A stretch of 64,000 nucleotides of DNA from Kaistia terrae (GTDB lineage Bacteria; Pseudomonadota; Alphaproteobacteria; Rhizobiales; Kaistiaceae). The notes under the pieces were generated by a model. It saw only the letters and a list, made by a program, of their open reading frames with translations, did no database searches and was not told where the DNA came from. Location: positions 496,001 through 560,000 of the forward strand of contig NZ_JAPKNH010000003.1 in NCBI RefSeq assembly GCF_026344005.1, read 5' to 3'. Below, one piece after another: positions 1-6,635 of the stretch. The translations under genes and the position numbers were made by a program. The first letter of the stretch is position 1. Every line of letters begins with the position of its first letter.

Positions 1-177
1 ACGCCAGTAGACGACTCTACACTCAAGGTGCAGTTCGGCACGCCCGACCTCATCCTCGACTTGATGGAGGCGACTGCTATCCGGCTCGTCGGCAAGGATC
101 CGAGGATCCTCGAACATGATCAGCGGCATGTTGTCAGCGTTTGGCACACACACGCTGTCACCCGCGTGCGGCCTTGA
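1..177 (+). CDS. 3' end of an unidentified protein (5' truncated by window)
   Basis: Frame 1 is open from the first base to a TGA at 175-177 and encodes 58 residues ending in THAVTRVRP. The other two forward frames have early stops. Codons favour G or C in third position, as in the real genes here. The only ATG inside (position 64) would leave just 37 residues, so this is more likely the tail of a gene that begins left of the window. I recognise no domain. It could also be a chance opening in GC-rich DNA. Confidence 0.45.
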   Translation, partial: TPVDDSTLKVQFGTPDLILDLMEATAIRLVGKDPRILEHDQRHVVSVWHTHAVTRVRP

Positions 178-246
178 AGTGAACGACTGCTTCTTCGTGG
201 AAGCGATCGAGCCAGCCACGAAGCCAAAGCTAATCAGCGCCGCCTC

Positions 247-284
247 TTGACATCCGTGATCGTGAAAACTATATTCACAATCAC
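247..284 (+). promoter_or_regulatory. Sigma-70-like promoter overlapped by an operator-like dyad
   Basis: TTGACA (247-252) and TATATT (270-275) are separated by exactly 17 bases, a near-consensus housekeeping promoter. GTGATCGTGAA (256-266) and TTCACAATCAC (274-284) form an inverted repeat with one mismatch and a 7-base spacer. The repeat covers the promoter spacer, the -10 box and the likely start site. An AAGGAGG ribosome site follows at 285-291, so the leader is very short. The layout fits repression by a dimeric regulator. The regulator is unknown; the XRE-like protein at 2999-3388 is one nearby candidate. Confidence 0.75.
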
Positions 285-298
285 AAGGAGGCAAACAT

Positions 299-835
299 AT
301 GGCCCTTACCGCACTACAACGGAAGCAAAAGCAGCTTGAGCGGCAGCGCGAGCAGGAACGCCTTCAGCCTGACAGCACCTATCCCTTCCTGCAGGAGCCG
401 TTTTTCGAATGGCTTAAGAGGACGGAAGGCTACGGCGATTGGGACTCTGGCGTGTTTCATCTCCACGCCTCGCAGGTCACCATTCCGGATTTCGACGACG
501 ACAGCGGCCCGCATTCGGTAGATGGCGAGACTGAACTGCACTGGAAGGACAACCCGGAAGAGAGCCACTACGCCGGTTTTGAAAGGTCTATCGGTCGCGC
601 AGAGTGTCTTGTGGACGACTTGCTTTCCGCCGCATCAAACTTCGCCCTCGTGATCAACAGCTACAAGCGGGAGAAGTTGAAGGCCAAGATTGTTGAAATT
701 GAACAGGCTGACCTCTCGGACTCCGCGGCGAAGAAGAAGGCACTAGCCGACATCGTTCGGCTGCAGAAGTTGCTGGACCAGCTTGATAAGCGGGTTCGGT
801 GGACCTTCCCGCAATGGAAGGTCAAGGGCGTCTAG
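299..835 (+). CDS. Hypothetical island protein with coiled-coil-like ends
   Basis: This 178-residue protein starts at an ATG seven bases after a consensus AAGGAGG, directly below the promoter at 247-275. The first 25 residues are rich in Gln, Arg, Lys and Glu (KQKQLERQREQERLQ) and look helical. The middle is acidic and has several aromatic residues. Residues about 120-165 are again charged and heptad-like, suggesting a coiled coil. There is no signal peptide or membrane segment. I do not recognise a family. Its strong promoter and place at the head of a small gene cluster suggest an accessory-element function under repressor control, but that is inference. Confidence 0.7.
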   Translation: MALTALQRKQKQLERQREQERLQPDSTYPFLQEPFFEWLKRTEGYGDWDSGVFHLHASQVTIPDFDDDSGPHSVDGETELHWKDNPEESHYAGFERSIGRAECLVDDLLSAASNFALVINSYKREKLKAKIVEIEQADLSDSAAKKKALADIVRLQKLLDQLDKRVRWTFPQWKVKGV

Positions 836-922
836 CCCAGAGCAAGCGGACAGCCATGCAAAGTTTGGACGCCGAGCATGACCGGCCCGCCCTTGAGACA
901 TCGCAAACAAAAGGATGAAGCG

Positions 923-1141
923 ATGAGAAAGCATTTTAGCACGAGCGCCCCCATGTCGACAAACCACCACGAACGTCTTACAGCGCTTGTTAAGCAGTCA
1001 GAGCAGCCTTTCGCGGCCGCATCAACGTTCAACTCCTCAATCACGGCTCAGTTGCTGGATCTCGCCCTTGAGAAGGCAACAAAGTCAGACCTTCGCCGGA
1101 TTATCTCCAGGGCCGCGAAGGTCGAGCAGGAGGCCGCATAA
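923..1141 (+). CDS. Small hypothetical protein
   Basis: The gene encodes 72 residues if it starts at the ATG at 923, which sits seven bases after AAGGA (911-915). An in-frame ATG at 878 lacks a ribosome site. The sequence is polar at the N-terminus, and the C-terminal half looks helical (LLDLALEKATKSDLRRIIS). Its TAA stop shares one base with the next start (TAATG at 1139-1143), so the two genes are probably translated together. No family is recognised. Confidence 0.55.
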   Translation: MRKHFSTSAPMSTNHHERLTALVKQSEQPFAAASTFNSSITAQLLDLALEKATKSDLRRIISRAAKVEQEAA

Positions 1142-1434
1142 TGGCGATTATCCCCTCCGCACAGTTTGAGCTGAGCCCGCGCATCGAGCTGATCGGCACC
1201 ATCGGGGAGATGATCGATCACGCCGTGACGAGCAAGGATGCGATGTGCCCGTATGATCTGGCCGCCAAGATCGTGGATGAGGTGCTGTCGATGAAGGATA
1301 GCATGACCGATGCACACATCCAGGCGTCGCACGCTGTAGCCGCAACTGGCGATGGCAAGCCCGCTGCTACCAACCGCTCGTCAGTGCGCGACAACGTTGT
1401 ATGGCTCGAAAGGGGCGACAGGCCAGCACGCTAG
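1141..1434 (+). CDS. Small hypothetical protein, coupled to the gene before it
   Basis: This 97-residue protein begins at an ATG overlapping the previous stop codon by one base. The N-terminal two thirds are mixed hydrophobic and charged and look helical. The last 30 residues are low in hydrophobic content. A strong hairpin begins eight bases after the stop (1442-1470), which would close the 299-1434 transcription unit. I do not recognise a domain. The TAATG junction is the best evidence that the frame is real. Confidence 0.5.
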   Translation: MAIIPSAQFELSPRIELIGTIGEMIDHAVTSKDAMCPYDLAAKIVDEVLSMKDSMTDAHIQASHAVAATGDGKPAATNRSSVRDNVVWLERGDRPAR

Positions 1435-1441
1435 AGCGACA

Positions 1442-1470
1442 GAGGCCCGCCGCTCACCTCGGCGGGCCTC
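1442..1470 (+). terminator. Perfect 11-bp hairpin after the small-gene cluster
   Basis: GAGGCCCGCCG (1442-1452) pairs perfectly with CGGCGGGCCTC (1460-1470) around a 7-base loop. No T-run follows, so this may be a weak terminator or an RNA-stabilising hairpin. From here to the next gene start at 1761 I see no other gene. Confidence 0.5.
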
Positions 1471-1760
1471 ACTTCACCATGCACGCTCTATCAGCTGCAC
1501 TGCCGTCTGCACAGCGTCCGCACATAGGTCTAGTCGAGTCCGACAGCAGTTGCGGCTTCTCAATGGATCAATTTGTTGCCGAGAAAGCACATATTTCTGG
1601 CGCGGTCGCACACGGATCCCGCTACAATGTAAGTAATATCAGTTGATGGATCGAACTCATGCCCAACGTTACGACTCAGTCTTCCAGGTTACTCCTCACT
1701 ATTGCGGTTCTCCAATGCGGCCAGCTTCCTGCCGGACCGTGAACTTTTGTGGAGACTGAA

Positions 1761-2204
1761 ATGGCAAATGCCATTACGCCTTATGGCAACGCGAATTGCT
1801 ACGCCTTCTCTTACCCGGAGGCGATTGAGAAGAGCAGCGGATTGTCTGGAATGACTATGCCGATCCGCGATTTTTTTGAAATGGTCGCCAAGGACACCGA
1901 GAAGCACGATCCCAAGATGGCATCCTTTTACCGGGAGGTAGCCTCACATTATAGCCATTGCGACCAGAAGGCCCATTCGGTTGACCGGGATGGGAATGGC
2001 GCGATCCTGGTAGACTACGATGATTGGGATGAGTTGACTGACGAACAGCGCCTTCTTCGCGGAAACCGAAACGCAGCGATCGCAGTTCTTGACCGGTTGC
2101 GTTTCCATCTGGAAATGCTGGATGACAATCCGGAGAACAAGGAGCCGGTTGACGACATTCGTCGCACCCTCGCCGAGCTTATCGAACCCCTCCCCTTCAG
2201 CTAA
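1761..2204 (+). CDS. Hypothetical protein
   Basis: The protein has 147 residues from the ATG at 1761, which sits six bases after GGAG (1751-1754). An upstream in-frame GTG at 1749 overlaps that ribosome site and is less likely. The sequence is acidic and soluble. An Asp-rich stretch, VDRDGNGAILVDYDDW, occurs at about residues 74-89, followed by a helical C-terminal region. It has no signal peptide and no family I recognise. The clear ribosome site and compositional coherence support a real accessory gene. Confidence 0.6.
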   Translation: MANAITPYGNANCYAFSYPEAIEKSSGLSGMTMPIRDFFEMVAKDTEKHDPKMASFYREVASHYSHCDQKAHSVDRDGNGAILVDYDDWDELTDEQRLLRGNRNAAIAVLDRLRFHLEMLDDNPENKEPVDDIRRTLAELIEPLPFS

Positions 2205-2466
2205 ACTTGACAACCCTACTCGGATGCGGCGGTCACACGCCGCATCCTCCCCGTGGGGCGGATCCCGCCCTAGTTCCGCGAAGGACGTTAGTCGCTGTTA
2301 GACAGCAGATAGCCGGGGAGGAACTGTTTGAGCACTTCTATACATCCATCATCCCAATGCGGATCAAGCGTCTAGGTACAGCGAGAGGCTGCAAGCCGTA
2401 TATATTTGCGAATGGGATCAAAGTGCTAATGGCCGCGGCGGACTAATATCGGATTCCGCGCGTCCT

Positions 2467-2537
2467 CTTGTCCACAAGATAATCACAAGTAAGCATTTGC
2501 TTACATCGGGTTCGATATGACTACTAGTGAGCTCACT
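2467..2537 (+). promoter_or_regulatory. Three stacked dyads upstream of a small gene
   Basis: The otherwise empty stretch 2205-2557 carries three inverted repeats within 71 bases. They are CTTGT-cc-ACAAG (2467-2478), GTAAGCA-tt-TGCTTAC (2489-2504) and the perfect palindrome AGTGAGCTCACT (2526-2537). All lie just before the ribosome site of the gene at 2558. They look like protein-binding sites, but I could not place a convincing -35/-10 pair among them. A weak frame at 2207-2446 is not supported. Confidence 0.45.
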
Positions 2538-2557
2538 CGTTAGCGAGGAGCCACGGC

Positions 2558-2896
2558 ATGCCCAAATTCTCGAAGCAATCGGTCGCGGAGCACATAAGGA
2601 CTCATCACCCTAGTTGCCCCGAATTCGCGATCGAGTTCTTCGCTGTCGAGATCGCCAAGAAGAGACGGCGAGGACCCACCCTAGGCAGGGAGGTCGGCAT
2701 TGCGATGCAAAACTTCCTTCGCCACCATATGACGGACTACGATGGGCTGCTTCTCGAAGGCCTGGATCGCGATGAGGCTCGCCGCAGAGTGAAGCCGCGC
2801 ATAGACGCGATGCTTTCGATCTGGCGAAGGAAACCATCTGCGTCCCCCTTAGGCTCATCAAACATCTCGAGACATCATCCGTCAGGAATTAAATAA
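2558..2896 (+). CDS. Small basic hypothetical protein
   Basis: The gene encodes 112 residues from an ATG seven bases after GAGGAG (2545-2550). It is rich in Arg, Lys and His: residues 33-40 contain KKRRRG, and residues 74-80 contain DEARRRV. It could bind nucleic acid, but no recognised fold is visible. The last 25 residues (rich in Ser, His and Pro) look less structured. It sits between the dyad cluster at 2467-2537 and the AT-rich leader of the XRE gene. Confidence 0.55.
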   Translation: MPKFSKQSVAEHIRTHHPSCPEFAIEFFAVEIAKKRRRGPTLGREVGIAMQNFLRHHMTDYDGLLLEGLDRDEARRRVKPRIDAMLSIWRRKPSASPLGSSNISRHHPSGIK

Positions 2897-2998
2897 ATAG
2901 CCCCGCCTAGGCTCGGGCAATCCGGATCAACACCCACGATCGACCCATTAAATTATAAACGATACATAATTATACATTAATATAGGAGCGAAAATAAA

Positions 2999-3388
2999 AT
3001 GCCACCAGAAAAGCATTCGCCAGTTTGTCGATACATTGAAGAATATGTAGAAAAATCAACCTACAGTCTTCAGGAGATTGCAATGCTGTGTGGATTTAAA
3101 GACTTAGATATTATTTATCGATTCTTAAGAGGCGAGCGGAGATTGCCACTGCACATAGTTGAGACTCTCGCAGAGGTTCTTGAGTGCAACCGAAGTCAAC
3201 TTTTTATCCTCACCCTTAGGACATGGTTCGACGAAGATTTCCTTAGCCTGCTGGAAGAAAGCTTCGGTGCGGCTCGAGAGACAGAAGCGGAGCGCAGCTG
3301 GCTGGAGGCACTACGCGAGATTTATAAAGGCGACGTGCCGGAGATCACAGCAACGATGAGACGGCGGATCCGGATTCTGGCTGGCTAA
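2999..3388 (+). CDS. XRE-like helix-turn-helix regulator, AT-rich
   Basis: Residues about 20-65 of this 129-residue protein resemble an XRE/Cro-type helix-turn-helix: YSLQEIAMLCGF, then IYRFLRGERRLP and a VETLAEVLEC helix. The rest is a helical tail with no known ligand domain. The start ATG follows AGGAG (2984-2988) by ten bases. The upstream 100 bases and the first third of the gene are conspicuously AT-rich compared with neighbours, a sign of recent transfer. It converges on the AIPR gene that ends at 3575. It may control the small-gene cluster or the defence cassette, but no operator ties it to either. Confidence 0.65.
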   Translation: MPPEKHSPVCRYIEEYVEKSTYSLQEIAMLCGFKDLDIIYRFLRGERRLPLHIVETLAEVLECNRSQLFILTLRTWFDEDFLSLLEESFGAARETEAERSWLEALREIYKGDVPEITATMRRRIRILAG

Positions 3389-3540
3389 TCTAAACTCTGA
3401 GTAGAGGCGCGTCATATTCGCCAGCAATCGCGCCAGATTGGGCCCGGCACTTGATGGCGCGTAGCTGACACTAGGAGAGTCAAGTGTGGCGATCGCAGGC
3501 CGCGGTGAAGGTAGAAATTCAGACCGCTGATACGAGCTCG

Positions 3541-3553
3541 CCCCCCCCTGGCG
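3541..3553. repeat. C8-TGGCG tract, left copy of a 13-base direct repeat
   Basis: Eight consecutive C followed by TGGCG. A second copy, C8-GGGCG, lies at 10873-10885 with 12 of 13 bases matching. Together they bracket the four-gene AIPR/DUF4420/Z1/MORC unit. This copy is 22 bases past the AIPR stop codon. It could be a recombination boundary or a chance homopolymer. Confidence 0.5.
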
Positions 3554-3574
3554 CCGTCCGCGAGCAGAGCTGTT

Positions 3575-5662
3575 CTAGTCGGGAATATACTTCCCGAAAT
3601 CGAAGCCAGCCTCCTGCATGCGCTGGACGAGATTCTTCATCGCATTGCGCTCAGGCAGAGCGAGGTTGATCTTTCCGCGGGCCAGTGTAGCAAGTGCTGC
3701 ATTGGATTTGGGGCTGAGAAGGCGGCGGGTGCGCGCGAAATTCAATATCTCGCCAGCCGCCGAGGGGATCTGGAGGAGGAGGATGTCGAACTCGATGTCC
3801 TTGTCTGTGCGCTTGAGCCTACGAGCATCGGTCAAACCCTTACTCGCTTGCTCCTTAAGGAGGGTGAGGCCGTCTAGATCATCTGAGACCGAAAAATCTA
3901 GGACTCGTATCGCATCCCAGCAGATCTTCTGCTTGCAATATTCCCCGACGTTCTTGACCGTCCCTGGGGCTTCGCGCAGCGCGCGGGCAACTTGGGGAGC
4001 TATACCCATTAGAAGCTCCTCAAGTTCCAGTGAAAGCCCCTGCTCGTTCCAGACCCGCAGCAGATTGAGCTCGCGGCCATGCACCTTCTCCAGATGGTGG
4101 ACCAGCCAAGCGATGCAATAGGTGACTGTCTGAGCCTTGTAAGCACGATCTTCCTTATACCAGTCGGCCTGGCCGACCCGCTTGTCGAGGCGGCGGAAGA
4201 CGATGGCCTTGGCGACGAGTGCCTTGAAGTAGGTTTCGTTGAAGTCATCCTGCCGAGCCGTCCACGCATCGCCAACGCCTTCGGCGAATTCAAGAAAGAA
4301 CTTGGTCTCCCCTCGACTGACAAGGAAGGGGAGCTGGCCGAAGGTCAGGGCGTATTTGGCGACCTCGGTCTTGTTGATGACCTGTTCCCGGGGGAATTCC
4401 ACCTCGAACTTGCGCCTATCCCTCGCTTGGCCTGATGCCTGACCGTAGCGATACTGACCTCTTGCGCGCTCATAGAACCACTTGCTGCTAGCGAAGGAAC
4501 CAGGCCTCGGCGGGGCCGGCAGGCGTCGAGAAAGCTTCTCCATCTCAACATGGAAGGGGTGATTGGAGAAGAAGTCAGCTTCACTGACCTTATTCTGCGT
4601 ATTGGCAAATCGCGAGATGTCAGGGACAACTTCCTCGACGAGGTCGGGCTCGATCACCGAGAGCTTCATTTGGACAAAGACTTCGGAGAGATCGGTCGCC
4701 TTATTGTTGTCTTTGGCGTAGAGGATCGACGCGGTCGTCTGCCCGCCATTCACGATCTGGAGGTTGTCGATCGACGATATGCCCAGCCCGCCGCTCGCTA
4801 GGGGGACGGTCGTAATGCCCGAGGCGGTCGCGGTGATGCCGTTGTTGTAGGCGAAGAACATGCCGGGATAATTCTGGATCGTCTCGATGATGCCCTTGTT
4901 CACTTTTGTCTTTGCCTGGAGGAAGGAGCGGACATTCTGCTCCAGCAGCCTTGCCCCCCAGAGGCCGTAGATCTCGGCGAGCAATTCGCCCGGCAATGCT
5001 ACAAGATAGGCCTCATAAGTGCCGCTACTGCCGTGCGCCGGAAGACAGGGCAAAGGACCCTTGTTGAGCGCCTCGACGTCGATCTCTATCGGTTCGGGGG
5101 CGCCGCGGGAACGCACGATCTGTGCGTAGCGGCGCAGATCGAGGATATTTCGAACGATGGGAATGCCGAGGATCTCGCCACTGGCCTCGGGCTGCGAGCG
5201 GGTGGCGAGGCGTGCGTTAGTCAACAGGACCATGCGGATGCGGCGGATCCTGAGCTTGTTCTCGAAGATCGGGAAGGCCGCCTGGAATGCCGGACTCTCC
5301 TCTTCGAGTGCGGCAACGAAGCTGGGTTCGACAGCCGTTTCGATGAACCGTTCGACCCGTTGGAAGTAGCCGTCGAGATCGCGCGCGTTGATCGTTTCGA
5401 GTTCACGTGACTGCCGGAAGTCACAGACTGCAAGGTGCAGCTCGTTCCGTTCGAAATCGAACGCGACACCGTCGACCTGGAAACCGCCACGAGCCTCGCG
5501 CGCAACCGGCGTATGGACGAGATCGGTACAATCGCCATTTTCCGCTGCGACGCGGGCGAAGATCGAGAAGAAGGCGGCAGGCGAGAGTTCGCCTGTTGCC
5601 TCGACCTCTAGGTCGAGTTCTTCCCAGAAATTGGCAAGGTCCTCCGCAAGCTCCTCACTCAT
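3575..5662 (-). CDS. AIPR-family abortive infection/phage resistance protein
   Basis: This 695-residue protein carries the core of the AIPR family (known from abortive phage-resistance loci): NVRSFL at 243-248, YNNGIT at 272-277 and LQIVNGGQTT at 301-310. The N-terminal region has a VDGVAFDFERNELHLAVCDF segment (63-82) that resembles a degenerate PD-(D/E)XK nuclease core, but catalytic residues are not certain. I chose the ATG at 5662; an in-frame TTG lies six bases upstream. The ATG overlaps the end of the DUF4420 gene in the motif ATGAGTGA, so translation is coupled. It is the last gene of the cassette. No membrane segment is seen. By family it is probably an effector or RNA/DNA-acting component, which is inference. 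Confidence 0.9.
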   Translation of the reverse strand: MSEELAEDLANFWEELDLEVEATGELSPAAFFSIFARVAAENGDCTDLVHTPVAREARGGFQVDGVAFDFERNELHLAVCDFRQSRELETINARDLDGYFQRVERFIETAVEPSFVAALEEESPAFQAAFPIFENKLRIRRIRMVLLTNARLATRSQPEASGEILGIPIVRNILDLRRYAQIVRSRGAPEPIEIDVEALNKGPLPCLPAHGSSGTYEAYLVALPGELLAEIYGLWGARLLEQNVRSFLQAKTKVNKGIIETIQNYPGMFFAYNNGITATASGITTVPLASGGLGISSIDNLQIVNGGQTTASILYAKDNNKATDLSEVFVQMKLSVIEPDLVEEVVPDISRFANTQNKVSEADFFSNHPFHVEMEKLSRRLPAPPRPGSFASSKWFYERARGQYRYGQASGQARDRRKFEVEFPREQVINKTEVAKYALTFGQLPFLVSRGETKFFLEFAEGVGDAWTARQDDFNETYFKALVAKAIVFRRLDKRVGQADWYKEDRAYKAQTVTYCIAWLVHHLEKVHGRELNLLRVWNEQGLSLELEELLMGIAPQVARALREAPGTVKNVGEYCKQKICWDAIRVLDFSVSDDLDGLTLLKEQASKGLTDARRLKRTDKDIEFDILLLQIPSAAGEILNFARTRRLLSPKSNAALATLARGKINLALPERNAMKNLVQRMQEAGFDFGKYIPD

Positions 5663-6635
5663 CGACAAGCGCTTCCAGAGTTTTGGTCACATCAACCTTA
5701 AACGGCAGACAGGCATCTACCCGGAGACGGTACCGCACCTTTTCGATACCTGGTGGCAACATCGATGGGACGATTCGCGGAAACGCCTCCTCGACAGTGT
5801 ACATGTCCTGCCTGACAAGCATCCAGACGGGCTCGTCATAGGCAGCGAGTGGCGCATAGCCTGCGGCAAGGAGCCCAGCATCGAAGGTGTCAGCTGCGTC
5901 AGGCGATGACGCCAAGACTATGCGGCGAAGGTCCGCGGCAAGCCCGTTGAGCGAGAACGCCGTAGCCATGTGTAGCGCGGCCGGGCCGAGCAACTGATGA
6001 ACGATGACTACGGCACCGGAGACGGTGTCGAGCTGGTTCTCGGAGGATATGTGAAGGGCTGCATCTGCCGTAGACAGCTGTGTCTTTACCTCGAAAATCG
6101 TACTGCCTACGACGAAGTCCTGCTCGTCGCCATACGGGCCACGCCACATTGCCACGGCGATTGCGGGGTCCACGCGCAGGCAAAGGCAGTCGCGCAGAAA
6201 CAGAAGTTCACCGGCGAGACCGATGATGCGCTCGAAGGAGAGCCGTTCGCGTCGATTGCGGAAGAGTTCGCGCCAGCGAACCAGCCGCGCGATGGCGATA
6301 CAGACGCCCGTCTGGCTGTCACCGCGCGTGAGCCCACTCGTGGCTGCAAGCAGATCTTTGCACAACGCGAGGAAGATATCGCGATCGGCTTCGTCGATAA
6401 GCAACAGGACGAGACGTCCTATCGCGGCATCACGGGCGAAGTTGACAATCTGCAGCCCGGCGAGTTCGGGAAACTGGGGGCAGGAAGTGGTGATCTCATA
6501 GTCGAGCGCCAGAAGACACCGGCTCGAATGATCGCGGCCCCACCAGAATTCGAGAGGGTGTTCGGCGCTCACGCGGCGCAGGTTGTCAGTGCCTGCCTGC
6601 AGGCTTGCAGCAATGTCGGACCAGGGATCAGACAT
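5655..6635 (-). CDS. PD-(D/E)XK nuclease-like protein (DUF4420 family)
   Basis: The 326-residue protein shows the ordered motifs of the DUF4420 PD-(D/E)XK family: GLAGELLFL (139-147, Glu143), WRGPYGDEQDF (164-174, Asp173) and FEVKT (181-185, Glu182 and Lys184). These are the expected metal-binding and catalytic positions, so it is probably the DNA-cleaving subunit. The ATG at 6635 overlaps the Z1 stop by eight bases (ATGTCTGA). An upstream in-frame start would lie deep in the Z1 gene. Its own stop overlaps the AIPR start in the same way. The C-terminal 150 residues have no separate domain I can name. It is cytoplasmic. Confidence 0.88.
   Translation of the reverse strand: MSDPWSDIAASLQAGTDNLRRVSAEHPLEFWWGRDHSSRCLLALDYEITTSCPQFPELAGLQIVNFARDAAIGRLVLLLIDEADRDIFLALCKDLLAATSGLTRGDSQTGVCIAIARLVRWRELFRNRRERLSFERIIGLAGELLFLRDCLCLRVDPAIAVAMWRGPYGDEQDFVVGSTIFEVKTQLSTADAALHISSENQLDTVSGAVVIVHQLLGPAALHMATAFSLNGLAADLRRIVLASSPDAADTFDAGLLAAGYAPLAAYDEPVWMLVRQDMYTVEEAFPRIVPSMLPPGIEKVRYRLRVDACLPFKVDVTKTLEALVDE

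Noticed and set aside
193-223. Inverted repeat CTTCGTGG / CCACGAAG as a terminator for the truncated gene at the left edge
   Set aside because: Only 8 paired bases with a 15-base loop and no T-run; too weak to list as a terminator.
2207-2446. 79-codon forward frame in the gap before the 2558 gene
   Set aside because: TTG start without a ribosome site, unnatural composition at the N-terminus and no coupling to a neighbour. Left as intergenic.
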